Shown here piece after piece: positions 44,967 through 56,248 of a stretch of DNA of 64,000 nucleotides. The notes beneath the pieces were generated by a model that was given only the letters and a program-made list of their open reading frames with translations, ran no database searches and had not been told where the DNA came from. A program made the position numbers and the translations under genes. Numbering within the stretch: position 1 is the first letter of the stretch; each line of letters opens with the position of its first letter. The stretch spans positions 43,685,642-43,749,641 of the forward strand of contig NC_133101.1 in assembly GCF_022965805.1 (NCBI RefSeq), read 5' to 3'. Source of the stretch: Primulina eburnea. Lineage: Eukaryota; Streptophyta; Magnoliopsida; Lamiales; Gesneriaceae.

Positions 44967-45923
44967 CACGATGTCAAGTAATAGTATAATGTACGTGAGT
45001 ACGAATATCGTTCCCTGAAGACTGTATTTAACAATTATTTTTTTCAGTTATTAATTCTTTAGCAACGAAAATTGATTGGTTGATTATTACTATTGTACTT
45101 AATTAAACATGAAAATAAAATGATTCAATAAGTAAATAATGAGAATTAATATCTAAAATGGTTGAGTAAAATTCAATGAGAAATGAGTTTGTTGGGAATA
45201 TCGGTTCACGAACCCCTCGTTACTTAATTACTTCGTTCGATAGTGATTATATGCTTCCGACAGGATTTCCTATTCAATCGAACACACTCTCTCGAGCTAA
45301 GCCAAACTAATTCTACTCAATGAAGTAATTAAATGTCTTTAATTATTTATCAAGAGTGAATTTCATGTCGATCTATGAAATCCCCTAGTTTTCGACTCTC
45401 AGGACTATGACTATCGGCGCGTATCCAATTTCATATATCTATGCAAATTGTAGATCCACGGATTATACTACTCGTTCCTATCACAAGTTATTCTCTCGAA
45501 TACACTCGCAATATAAAGACGTTGTTAAATTTAGCTACTCTCTAACAACACGATAAAACAATAGTATAATCAAGAATAAACCAACTATTGAGATATAAAT
45601 TAATTAAAACAAAGTTTGGGGTAGGATCCCCTAAACTCCCAAAAAATTATAAAAGTTAGCTACTAGAATTCATATTGAAAATAAACACGACAATGTTTAA
45701 AAGATGAAAACTGAATTAGAAATACGAGAATTGACGAAAAACGTGAAGAACGGTACCCGGAAATCCTCAAATCTTCAATCCAAGTGCAAAAGTCTCTCCA
45801 AAACTTGGGGCGGCTATCAATGAAGTCTCGAATCCTCCTTAATTTGGTGCCTCTATTTTCTTTCTCAGCCCCCACTACCTTCCATGTTGAAGAAAAAATA
45901 AATAGGAATCTTTCCATGTTGAG

Positions 45924-46171
45924 TCGCGCTGGGGCGGTCAAGTTTCATCACCCTAGCGCGAGGTCTTCTGCGCTGCTGTGTGCTTCACAACCTCTCGCGC
46001 TGGGGCGGTCAAGTTTCACCGCCCTAGCGCGAGGTCTTCTGTTATTTTTTTCTTCAGTCTCACGCGCTGGGGCGATCAAGTTTTACCGCCCTAGCGCGAC
46101 ACCTTCTGCTTGGCACTCGTTTTCTTGCTGCACTCGCGTTGGGGCGGTCAAGTTTCACCGCCCTAACGTGA
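45924..46171 (-). repeat. CGCGCTGGGGCGGT / ACCGCCCTAGCGCG array in U3 of E
   Basis: Four units at 45924-45961, 45994-46033, 46062-46099 and 46133-46171. Each is a stem of up to 16 bp with loop CAAGTTTC or similar and one constant G-T mismatch that would be a G-U wobble in RNA. In unit 4 both arms change together (GCGCT to GCGTT, AGCGC to AACGT), keeping the pairing. Confidence 0.9.
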
Positions 46172-46363
46172 TACATTCTGCCCTCAGTCCTCTTTTAATT
46201 TGTTTTTCTCCATTTTTCTGCACATTCACAAAAATTCAGTGAGCGGTGATCACATGTAACAAAATGAGAAAAACATAGACAAAATGCAGACCCCATGTAA
46301 TCCAAAACGATGCAAACTATGACACATACAATGCATTAAAATACTTAAATATGATTTCTATCA

Positions 46364-46371
46364 ACCCCCCT
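46364..46371 (-). promoter_or_regulatory. Polypurine tract of E
   Basis: Minus-strand AGGGGGGT directly before the 3' LTR. It primes plus-strand cDNA. Confidence 0.8.
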
Positions 46372-47743
46372 ATACTAATCTTTTGCTCGCCCTCGAGCAA
46401 AATAGATTACAAGATAAAATCAACTTGAGAATTAGTACGTCGGTGCATTCATGGTTCTGGTTTGCCTCAGCGAATATGAGCACATCTTTTATCCACCAAT
46501 CCATTAACACAAGACACTAGTTTCAAATTTCACTACTAAGTTTCGACATTACATTCTTTCATGGATTTGTTAAAAGAACGTGTGTGTGTGTGCACTGTTG
46601 GCTCAGCCATCATGCATTCTCACAGTAAAAATTTCACCGCCGTCAGGGACTTTAATCAACACATCAGTGTACACTCCCTTTCCCTCATCCCTCTTCACTA
46701 GTCACCGATACACACCACAGATGGGTAGCACTTGGTATGAAAAGGAAAAAAAATCAGTGTAGGACAGGGGTGGCTCGACTAGGCTGGAACGGATACTGAG
46801 GGAGGTGTAGTGGTGTAATATTTGCGCACATTCAGACTTTGCGTCTGATTTCCTTCAACTCCATACATCTCCATTCTTTTAGCCTAGGAATAGAATTTCA
46901 TTCCTTTATTTGGCTCCCCCACACCTTACATCTCCATTTTTCACTTTTTTTTTTGTGTTCAGCAATCTGTCATTTTCTGTTCTCCCTCAGATAGGAGCAA
47001 AAATATGGGCATGTGGTGTTTTCCAATCTCAAGGGTGCATCAGTAGGATTTGACAATGATAGGTATAAGGGTGCATCTATCGCAACACACTTATTATCAG
47101 TAAGCTCAGTTTAATGAAATATTTTAGCAGATGTGTGCCTACGCATTCTCATCCTGCTGGGCAGTGTTCATGTCAAAGGATGAGTTCAAGTTCAAGTCAC
47201 CTACTGCATTTCAAATTCCCCACAGACAATGTCCAAGTTTACTATGTCGTGCATTTTGATTTGGCCAACATTCGTGTCGAAAATTTCATTATCTCTTTCA
47301 GATTTTCATGTGTCAATTCCCCGTGTATTCTAGACTAGTGCTGTGCAAAAAAAAAATCGACATGGGAATGTGTATCTCATTCAACATCATCATTGGCTAC
47401 CATATATCACTCGAGCACCAACAATAACTCACTTCTCAGATGACAACAACAAACACGGGACAAATGCAATACGAAATCAAAATGAACTAAACAACCAACC
47501 TACACACGACATAACCGGATTATATGCCCACCCACCAATTAGAAACGTGCACTGTCCCCAGTGCACAACACTTACGAAAACAAAGATGCAAACGATCCGA
47601 CCACTAACTACAAATGCAGACAAAATGCAATCTAATAAAAGCAGAAAGTAAACGCAAAATAAAGGGGAACGGGAAGACTCCCCTGATCACTGGTCAACCT
47701 CCTCATCATCGGGTGGTACAACTCCATGCTCCCCATCTTCGGC
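46372..47743 (-). other. 3' untranslated region of E
   Basis: About 1.4 kb between the env-position ORF and the PPT. There is no coding motif on either strand. A short (GT)n at 46580-46592 and some T-rich tracts are present. Long non-coding 3' regions are usual in Athila elements. Confidence 0.65.
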
Positions 47744-48804
47744 CTAAGGATAAGCATACTGGAAGGGGAAAGGGGGCGGGTATGCCGGTGGTTGCGGGTA
47801 AGCTACGGTGTCAAGGCCCATGTGCAATGCCATCCCACGTACCAGAGACTCCATCGATGTCATGTGTGTGCTATGGACAGTGTTATACTGATCTTGATGG
47901 ACTGCAAAGGCACACAACTCGTCCACTCTATTAATAATGGACCGGGGGCGGGGCTGTGGGGGTAGTGGTGGGTGGTTGGCGGCCTCCTCCTCCTCCTCAG
48001 GTACCTCTGGGAAGTCAATAGCATGCTTTCCTCTCTTTGTCTTCACCCACGAGGCGTCAATGGGCCTCATCGGTTGTAGCCATTCGTCTTCCACATTAAC
48101 GACTGCCCCGGCTTGCACACACAGCTCGGTAATAATAGTAGGAAAGAATAGGGCGATGCTCGAGCTGTGTATGGACTGCTGGATCTGCGAAAAGATCACC
48201 CATCCCACATTAATGGGAATCCTCTCTACTAATGCGTACACCATGATGGCGCGGTACTTCTAAAAATCACTGGTATGTGACACTGGCATCAATCGTTTTG
48301 ATAGGAATGCATACCACATCGCGGGTTTGAACAACAAATTTTTTTCCTGAAAGCAACTCGGAGTCTCCCACCTGGCCCCCGGGTAACATATAGATTGCAA
48401 AATGACTTTGATATTCGGATTGGCGATTAGTGCCTCTAAATCAGAATCATCAACTACAGGGGTAGCTAATAATGCATTTATCGTGGTTGAGTCGAAAGAA
48501 ACTAGCTTACCCCGTACCATAGACGCTCCATCAGTTTTCTCGGCGGCGTTGGCATAGAATTCTCGCACAAGCGGAACCACCGTGGCCTTAGGTGGCGCAC
48601 AAAAAGATTCCCATCCCCGGTTCGCAATAGCACGCATCAAACCTAATGACCCCAAAGATAATTCAAACCCCCGCTCCGGAATGGGGGCCTATGAACTTTG
48701 GCATGTTCATATCTATGTCGGGCTTCCTCGGTGACAAATTTATCTCGAATACCAGATGATGAGGAGGAAGAGGCGTGTGTTACCTTGGATTTCTTTGGGG
48801 CCAT
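47744..48804 (-). pseudogene. Env-position ORF of E, 'putative plant transposon protein' type
   Basis: The minus-strand ATG at 48804 starts MAPKKSKVTHASSSSSS, then KFVTEEARHRYEHAK. A 1-bp frameshift near 48690 precedes the PERGFELS block. The main block (RGWESFCAPPKATVVPLVREFYANA, here split over the text) is followed by SFDSTTINALL. A TAG at about 48257 interrupts it. The rest (KYRAIMVYALVERIPINVG, an acidic EEEEEAANHPPLPPQPRPR linker) ends at 47744. Layout and motifs fit the uncharacterised protein family often found 3' of Athila-type integrase. No clear signal peptide or membrane segment is visible, so 'env' refers only to position. Function is unknown and the copy is broken. Confidence 0.72.
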
Positions 48805-49021
48805 GAATGAATGTGTGTGTGGAGAGTTGCCAAGTTAATCCGTGTGGTTGTCCCGAATTTGAGTGAAGAATGGAGTCACCAACTGATTGAGTGCTCTGGG
48901 AGTGTAAGAATCCAAGAATCTGCAATTCAAGGAAAAATTTGAAGGTGAGGGGCGATTTTGTAGAGTGTTCAGTGTGGGAGGGGAAATTGGGGCGTGCAGA
49001 ATGAAAAGGGAAAGGGGAGGT

Positions 49022-49038
49022 CGCGTTTAAATAACGCG
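49022..49038 (-). promoter_or_regulatory. Possible internal promoter (TATA-like) before the env-position ORF
   Basis: CGCGTTATTTAAACGCG on the minus strand, a palindrome enclosing TTATTTAAA. It lies just after the inverted-repeat array and about 220 bp before the ATG, with CT-rich patches between. The array-then-TATA order is like the LTR promoters here. That it drives a subgenomic mRNA is inference. Confidence 0.4.
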
Positions 49039-49190
49039 ACGCGCTGGGGCGGTCAAGTTTGGCCGCCCTATCGCGAAGCGTAAGGGTGAAAATCAAAAGG
49101 GTTGGCGCTAGGGCGGCAACGTTTGGCCGCCCTAGCCCGAGACCCTCGGTCCCCAACGTGCCACGATAGTTCGCTGGGGCGGTCATGTTT
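49038..49190 (-). repeat. Internal inverted-repeat array of E
   Basis: One imperfect unit (49038-49076, GCGCTGGGGCGGTCAAGTTTG and CCGCCCTATCGCG), one strong unit (49103-49140, GGCGCTAGGGCGGC / GCCGCCCTAGCCC) and a half unit (49171-49190). The core GGGGCGGTCAAGTTT is identical to that of the LTR array at 45924-46171, although this copy is in the internal region between integrase and the env-position ORF. Confidence 0.85.
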
Positions 49191-49352
49191 GTTTTGGCAA
49201 AAAATTTTATTTTTTTTTATTTTAAGAAAACAACACAATAAACATAATTAAAACATAACTAACATAAAAAAATCGAAATAAACGCAAGATAAGGGAAAGA
49301 GAGGTAGTTCTCAATTTATAGTCGAGAGCATGACTGTCAGTCAGTCTCAGTT

Positions 49353-51059
49353 TTAATTGTCTTGGAACCGGGTGATTCCAAGTTGTGGCTCAATTATGCC
49401 ACCCATGTAGTGCTTCAGTCGTTGGGCATTGACCGTGAATGTCCCATCCTTCCCATCGTGCAGTTCCATGGCTCCAGACGGGTACACTTTAGAAATCATG
49501 AATGGTCCAGACCATCGTGACTTCAATTTTCCAGGAAACAGTCGCAACCGGGAGTTGTAGAGTAGAACATTGTCACCTTCCATGAATTCCCTCTCGATGA
49601 TCCGCTTTTCATGGGTCTTCTTCGTCTTCTCCTTGTAAGACAGTGCAAGATCATATGCCAGGTTTCGGAGTTCCTCTAACTGATCCAGTTGCAACAGACG
49701 TCGTTCACCTGCGTCAGTAAAATTAAAGTTCAATGCTTTAGTGGCCCAGTATGCTCGATGTTCCAACTCTACAGGTAAATGATATGCTTTACCAAACAAC
49801 AACCTATATGGTGTAGTGCCTATAGGTGTTTTAAAAGCAGTCTTATATGCCCAAAGAGCATCATCTAATCTCACTGACCAGTCTTTCCTACTAACACCTA
49901 CAACTTTCTCCAAAATTCGCTTGATCTCTCGGTTCGACACTTCCACTTGACCGCTCGTTTGGGGGTGATATGGGGTAGAGATCTTGTGTGTGACACCGTA
50001 TTTGCTCAAAAGTTTTTCAAAGAGTTTGTTGCAAAAATGGGTGCCACCATCACTAATGATTGTTCTCGCTGTTCCAAATATGTTAAAAATGTTTTTCTTC
50101 AAAAATTTCAAGACCACCTGAGCATCATTAGTGGCATATGCTTCTGCCTCTACCCATTTAGACATATAGTCAACCGCCACCAAAATATATTTTTTCGTTA
50201 ATGAATTGGGAAACGGTCCCATGAAGTCTATCCCCCACACATCAAAAACCTCACACTCAATGATGTTATTCAATGGAATTTCATGACGGTTAGAGATGTT
50301 ACCTATCCGCTGGCATTTATCACAGGCTAGCACATAAGAACGAGCATCTTTAAATAGGGTTGGCCAATAAAAGACACATTCGAGTACCTTAGATGCCGTC
50401 CTCGTTGGTCCAAAGTGACCACCTACCTCACGGTCATGGCAATGATTGAAAATTTGACCAAACTCTTCCTCTGCAACACACCTTCTGATCATAGAATCTA
50501 CACATATTTTGAACAAGAAGGGTTCTTCCCAAAAATAATAGTTCACGTCCGAAAAAAATTTCTTTCTTTGGTGAAATGTTAAATTTGGAGGGGGTGAGCC
50601 TGTAACAAGAAAATTCTCAAAGTTTGCAAACCAAGGACAATTTGTTACCGCCAAAAGCTGTTCATCCGGAAACCAATCATCTATTTCATCATTTTCACCA
50701 TTTTTACTAACGTGCTCTAGCCTAGAAAGATGATCAGCTACCACATTTTCAACACCCTTCTTATCCTTTATTTCTAAATCGAACTCTTGCAACAGTAAAA
50801 TCAACCTAAGTAGTCTTGGCTTCACATCTTTCTTAGTTAGTAAATATTTTAGTGCAGAGTGGTCTGTGTAAACGATGGCTTTAGATAGAACAAGATAGGA
50901 ATGAAATTTGTCAAGCGCAAATACTACTGCAAGTAATTCCTTTTCAGTTGTTGCATAATTAAATTGAGCCTCATCTAAGGTCTTACTTGCATAGTAAATT
51001 GTATGAAATACCTTGTTTTGCCGCTGGCCAAGCACTGTTCCCACCGCAGTGTCACTGAC
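49353..51059 (-). CDS. RNase H-integrase block of E, open
   Basis: About 569 codons without stop, cut at the 5' end by O. RNase [45 protein letters not shown], then the tether with [10 protein letters not shown]. Integrase: zinc finger [12 protein letters not shown] and CDKCQRIG. Core D in [10 protein letters not shown] in [10 protein letters not shown] in [15 protein letters not shown], so the DDE triad is intact. C-terminus [23 protein letters not shown], as usual in Athila/Tat elements. In the ancestral element this would be part of one polyprotein with the RT now on the other side of O. It is much better kept than E's gag, RT or env-position ORF. Confidence 0.9.
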   Translation of the reverse strand, partial: VSDTAVGTVLGQRQNKVFHTIYYASKTLDEAQFNYATTEKELLAVVFALDKFHSYLVLSKAIVYTDHSALKYLLTKKDVKPRLLRLILLLQEFDLEIKDKKGVENVVADHLSRLEHVSKNGENDEIDDWFPDEQLLAVTNCPWFANFENFLVTGSPPPNLTFHQRKKFFSDVNYYFWEEPFLFKICVDSMIRRCVAEEEFGQIFNHCHDREVGGHFGPTRTASKVLECVFYWPTLFKDARSYVLACDKCQRIGNISNRHEIPLNNIIECEVFDVWGIDFMGPFPNSLTKKYILVAVDYMSKWVEAEAYATNDAQVVLKFLKKNIFNIFGTARTIISDGGTHFCNKLFEKLLSKYGVTHKISTPYHPQTSGQVEVSNREIKRILEKVVGVSRKDWSVRLDDALWAYKTAFKTPIGTTPYRLLFGKAYHLPVELEHRAYWATKALNFNFTDAGERRLLQLDQLEELRNLAYDLALSYKEKTKKTHEKRIIEREFMEGDNVLLYNSRLRLFPGKLKSRWSGPFMISKVYPSGAMELHDGKDGTFTVNAQRLKHYMGGIIEPQLGITRFQDN

Positions 51060-53125
51060 TGTTAGAGTAGGTGCCCGTCGAGCCAAGTGTTGGCCGAGTG
51101 TTCACAATGAAACTCTATGTATAAACAATCTTTATTTTAGTAATATTTGATATTATTATTTTGGCACATCTTTATCTGTATACCCATGCTAGTTGCATAG
51201 ATAAAGCCCTTGAATATACAAATGGTGGAAAGAATATGAGATGCTCATATGATGAGTATCATGAAACTCATATTTGTAATACTGTATATTCTAAACGGTT
51301 CCTAGTCGATTCAGCCGCCACTAAGAAGGATATAGGCCGCTCGAGTTCGAGACTAGTATCTGCGATGCGAGTATCATGTTTCATTGGTAGGGGACATTGT
51401 GATGTCCGAACATGCAGATAGGTGCTCCTTGTTGAGTGCACTGAACAACCCTCCATAAAAGGACTTTCCAAGTGGTTCTCACTTATCGAGTGGAAACGTC
51501 CTAGTTTATGGTTGTACACCATTAGTCCTTATGATCCGGGACAACATTGAGACTTTATGTGCTAGAATTACACTTTGACTTGTTTACCGACTCTCATGGG
51601 GTCATCAAGTGGCAAGGTTGGGTGTTCTGTCGAAACACATAGGAGTCGATGCATTGTAGTCGGGGATTCACCGCTTACCTTCGGGTATGGATATCCTATG
51701 TGTTATCATGTGTATGTAGGTTGAAATCTCTGGCCAGAGTATGGTGGTAATTATGAAAGGGGTTTCATAGATTACACCATCGATGCAACTACGATATGAC
51801 ACATAGTATCGATTCATTGACAACTCTCGATAAACCAATGGTTTTCGAATCGGTCGGGATATATGAGTTGAAGGGACCGTACTGTACGCTAACCATAATT
51901 GAATGGTTCTTGCAGGCACTATCATTTGATACCTAGGGAATCATGTAAGCGATGCTGCTAGGCGTTTAACATGATTGGTTGGGTACTATCAGACTTGAGT
52001 TCTGACGTTCTTATTATCAAGGAGTTGATAAGTAAGAATGGAGCAATTGGGGTATGCTCATATAAGGACATGTTTAGTCCGAATCGCATGGAGATGTGAA
52101 CCCACGGCTAGTTGTATCAATGAACCATTGAGAGCCACACAAGTACTAGCTTTCTAGATCCCGTTGAGAAGTAAAAATAGTTCAATGTGTTGAACGGCTT
52201 ATAAAGGAATTTATAAGCGTAAGGAAAATTAGAAGTATGACTTCTATAAAGGAGAAAATTAGTTCAATGTGTTGAACGGCTTATAAATGAGTTTATAAGC
52301 GTAAAGGAAAAATAGAAGTATGACTTCTATTAGAAAAATGTAAATTTTGATTTATGGAAGTGTTCCTAAATTAAAAGTTGGCCAAGTGAATAATGTATTT
52401 GAAAATTGTGATTTTCATAAACATTATTATGGACTAAATTAAATTAATTCAAGTGTTGAACTAATTAAACACTAGTGGACCTAGTAGAGTCCAAATAATT
52501 AAATTAATTCAAGTGTTGAACTAATTAAATTATATTGAGTCTTGTAGAGCTCAATTTAAATTAATTATTTAACTAGTGGGACTTGGGTAAATTCAAGTAA
52601 TGTTTAATTAGTCTCAAATATGTTTGAGATAATTAAATTTATTCCATGGTTTTTAATTTGTTAAAAACCATATAATATGCATGCATGGGAGGTGAAAGGT
52701 TGGGAGACTACTCTTTGAGTTTTCAAGGCATGGCATGCAACTTTATGCCTCAACTTTTTCCAAGACCAAGACAAGTCTCCCTCCCATTCTCTCAATCTCA
52801 CTATGGCCGAAATCTTCAAGGCATTTTCTCTCCATTTTTCTTCATTTTTGTGTTCTTCAATTTGTTGAAGAAAACACTATCTTCTCTTTGAAAAATCCTC
52901 ATATTTTTCTAGTGCAAAATATGAGGGGATCTACCTAGTTGGTGGTGGGCTTGATTTTCGAACAAGGAGTGTTCAAAGGAAAGAAGGAGGCTTGTAGATT
53001 TGTCTTCCTTTCAAGAGCCAAGATTGTTTACAACTTGGTTGGAGCCATCATCAACCTCAAGAGGTTGATAGGTAACGATTTTCTTACACCCTATGTATGA
53101 CATAGTTGTGTTTTTGTATTTGCTA
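51060..53125 (+). repeat. 5' LTR of O, 3' end missing
   Basis: 2066 bp align with 57913-59978, up to TTGCTA. The 3' LTR continues 91 bp further to ...GATCCCCTTTCA, as does solo LTR H, so this copy lacks its proper end. A segment of about 85 bp is tandemly doubled (about 52180-52345; both contain GTTCAATGTGTTGAAC and AGAAGTATGACTTCT). A second pair with TTCAAGTGTTGAA lies at 52448-52525. A TATA-like CATATAATATG and CATGCATG lie at 52668-52687. Confidence 0.9.
52180..52345 (+). repeat. Tandem duplication with small palindromes in LTR O
   Basis: Two copies of a unit of about 85 bp with GTTCAA-TGTG-TTGAAC, CTTATAAA...TTTATAAG and AGAAGT-ATG-ACTTCT, each an inverted repeat. Both LTRs of O have the duplication (again at 59034-59182). 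Solo LTR H has a single unit, so the duplication predates O's insertion. Confidence 0.8.
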
Positions 53126-54672
53126 CAATCCGGCGACGGAGCTCCGACGACAGCGATGACGACTAGGGTTTCCAAAAGTGTTTTGGAATATCAAAGTGTC
53201 ATGGACCTTGAGTTGTTGGGCCATTGGATGGCTAACATGTTTGTGAATTTTAAAAGGGCCAAAAATGTTTTTGGTGAAAAATAAGTTTTTGGGTCCTTAA
53301 GTTTAAAATTACAAAAGTTGCAAATTTTTCTCATAAAATAAATAATTGAAGTTGGACTTTAATTATTTATAGTAAATTGTGATTTATAAGAAATTCGGTT
53401 ATAAATAAATTAATTGGAAAGTAGACAAAGGTGTTTGTATACTTTGTTAATTTAGTTTATAATTGTGGCGGTTAGTGATTGGATCAAGATATATAATATT
53501 GGATCAATTAATTATTGTGATAATTAATTGATGGTGTATGATATGTGATATTATGCATGAAGGATGATCAAAAGCCCAAGCCCAATTTGCTAGGTGTATG
53601 CTAGGATATTTTGTGTTGAATGATTGTAATAATTATCAAATTTCAAGTGGGCTTGGTTTATGGCCCGTTCCCACCCCATGAGATGTATCCCTATTAGCCA
53701 TGGATATTTATTTGTAAATATTAGTATAGTGGATGATCAAGATTGGAAGATGGTGGCCATGATGATTATGAAGATCGAAGACATGTAAATATTGGAAGCT
53801 AATGTAATAGTTGCATTGCATCCCGTGCATTTACCCTAGGATTGGACCTAGGTCCGTGGTTAGCTCACACAGGCCATTAGTATTGGGGCGATTGATCATC
53901 CTTGTTTGTTTACTGTTTATAATATATGCATGATATGTTATAAATAATGAGTATGTGCGTTATTATTATGATAATAACAAAGTTGCATGAATCCGGCAAA
54001 CATACGATCAAACATGGCGAGCTTTTAAAATAAAATTAATGATGAGACCTTTCAAAATTAAAAACCCTCATTTTGAATAAGATTCAAAATTATTATCAAG
54101 ACCGATAAGGGGAATTATAATTTGTTTATAATTTCCTTGTCTTCCATCGACAATGGGTGCATGATGAACGCTACCCGTACTCGGGGCTCGGCTCATATTA
54201 TTGGGGGAGCTTTGGGTGCCGGAAAGCTGTGACATCCATTGACATGGTGATGTGAACTACGTGGAACTCCCATGATTTCGGCTCATATTATTGAGGGAAC
54301 TCATGGCGACCGTCCATTAAGGTTCAACATCGATGGGTAAGGCTTGACACGTGAAGATGAACGACGTCATATTATTGGGTCCTAATCAAACGTGAGACAA
54401 AAGTTTACGTAGAGGGTTGCATTGTGATGCTATTGGAAACTACCTTTTCGGAATTGTGATTGGCTGATATTATTCGGGATCATAATTCGCTAATTGGACC
54501 TTACGTACCTACTGAGGAAAGGAGTTTCTCGTTTTCACTAGAGGGTAGTGAAAGATGTCAAAACAGTGGGAGCAAATATTTATGAAGTAAAAGTCCAAAC
54601 TTCATATCTTACTAAATATTTTAAAACAGTCATCAACATTTATCTGTTTTTACTTTTCAGTACAAATTGACA
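53126..54672 (+). other. Leader region of O without a PBS
   Basis: 1.55 kb before gag. No TGGTATCAGAGC or close variant is seen after the LTR. It begins with a GC-rich stretch (CCGGCGACGGAGCTCCGACG, 53130-53149). Repeated GGCTCATATTATTG words occur at 54189, 54281 and (partly) 54370 and 54470. There is no convincing ORF. Confidence 0.6.
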
Positions 54673-55620
54673 ATGTCTTCGATTCGCAATCCGATATCCA
54701 TAATACTCGACAAACACATATTAACTGGACCTAATTACCTCACTTGGCTACGAAACCTGAAAATCGTCTTGAATTCGGAAAGGGTAGCATATACACTGAC
54801 TGAGTCGCCCCCTGTTGAGGCTCCGACTGACGGCAATCCTAAGGAATTGCAGGCTTACAAGGAATGGTGTGACCATGACTTGATAGCCAGGTGTTATATG
54901 CTGACTTATATGAATGATGAGCTGCAGAGGCGTTTTGAGGATGCAAAGAATGCTGCTGACATTCATAAGCACCTCAAAGAGCTCTTTGGTGAGCAGACTC
55001 GGCCTCTTAGGCATGCTACCGTCAAGGAGCTGATCACTATGCGCATGCGAGATGGGGCCTCGGTCCATGAGCATGGCTTAAAGATGATCGGGCTCGTGGA
55101 CAAGCTCTTTGGCATGGATCTGATCTTGCCTTCGGAGTTGACCACCGACGTGTTGCTCTTATCGCTGCCTAGCTCATTTGATCCTTTTGTGGTGAACTTC
55201 AACATGAACAAGATGAAGCCGACCCAGTTGGTGAACATGCTTGTTACGTTTGAATCCACCATCAAGAAATAGAAGTTGGTTCTTTATGTGGGTTCTTCAT
55301 CTGGTACGAAGATTGATCCACATGGGAAGGGAAAGAAAAGTTCTTTCCAACGTCCCAAGAAGAACGTGCCCTTGATGAGGCAATCTCCGAATCCTGTTGA
55401 GGCAGCCAGACCAGTTAAGGCTGACAAGACTGATGATGTATGTCATCACTGCAAGAAGCCTGGACATTGGAGGCGTAACTGCAGAGAGTATATTGCCCAG
55501 AAAAGTTCTGGAAATGGTATGTTCTACATTGAAGTAAACATTTCAATTAACTCTACTTCTTGGGTATTGGATACCAAATGTTGATCACATCTCTGTAATA
55601 TGTTGCAGGTGATGGGAAGA
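54673..55620 (+). pseudogene. Gag and protease remnant of O
   Basis: ATG 54673 (MSSIRNPISIILDKHILTG) starts a UBN2-type Copia gag (WLRNLKIVLNSERVAYTL, ELFGEQTRPLRHATVKEL). A single in-frame TAG at 55270 follows IKK; the frame then continues through a Lys-rich part to zinc knuckle CHHCKKPGHWRRNC (55441-55482). The protease motif reads WVLDTKC then a stop, where DTGC is expected, so both the Gly and the next codons are lost. It is a decayed copy. Confidence 0.85.
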
Positions 55621-56248
55621 AGTAGGAAGCTTAGGGAAGGTGACCTTCTTGAGGATGAGCAATGGAGCAAGAGTTGCTGCCAAGACCTTAAGAAATGTTT
55701 ACTTATTGTTGAACAATGATTTTTAAGTTAATTTTAAGGGATGTTTTGTTTGTACCTTTTTGGTGAAAAACATTGTTTCCATTTCTATTGTGATAAAGAT
55801 GGATATTCTTGTCTATTTAGCAAAGGTGTTTGCTTACAAGAATGAATGTTTAATTGGTACTTGAGAACTTGAAAACGATCTCTATAACTTAAAATTAAAA
55901 GATATTCCATTAAATGTCCATTCAAAGGCAGACACCATATGAGATATGGATGGGTAAGCCTCCCAAATATTCTTATCTTAGAATATGGGGTTGCCCTGCT
56001 TATGAAGCAGGTAGTGGGAGATAAATTGGATAGTCGATCTATTTTATGCTACTTTGTGGGATATCCAATGAATTCGGTTGGATACTACTTCTATCATCCC
56101 CAAGAAACAAAGGTGTTTGTTTCTATGAATGCAACCTTTTTGGAAAGGGAATTTTCTATTGGATAGAAAAGGGGAGATGATAGAACTCGAAGAGGTTTGA
56201 GAGACACCCACAATTATAGAACCCACACCCGAAGAGCCAAGGGAGGAG
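55621..56248 (+). pseudogene. Protease end, pre-integrase and integrase junction of O
   Basis: Short out-of-frame pieces: LRNVYLLLNND (protease tail), then a GAG-pre-integrase-like part to about 55925. The text then jumps to TPYEIWMGKPPKYSYLRIWGCPAY (about 55929-56000), the C-terminal side of integrase. The zinc finger and DDE core are absent, a deletion of several hundred bp. The fragment at 1-297 shows part of what is missing. Confidence 0.75.

Larger units (their letters stand above)
43574..46363 (-). repeat. 3' LTR of E, interrupted by solo LTR F
   Basis: Plus-strand reading TGATCGAGC...TTTCTATCA. Without F and one TSD copy it is 1471 bp. It matches the start of the 5' LTR at 63808-64000. 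It carries the CGCTGGGGCGGT inverted-repeat array (45924-46171). Confidence 0.9.

Noticed and set aside
47114..47651. Plus-strand frames in the 3' region of E
   Set aside because: Antisense to the element, low complexity, no motif; they lie in its non-coding 3' region.
51161..51421. 86-codon frame repeated at 58014 (and related at 17983 in another frame)
   Set aside because: LTR sequence of O and H, with opposite-strand frames equally open; no codon bias or domain.
53093..53284. Short ORF at the O leader as a real gene
   Set aside because: It crosses the LTR/deletion junction at 53125 and has no domain.
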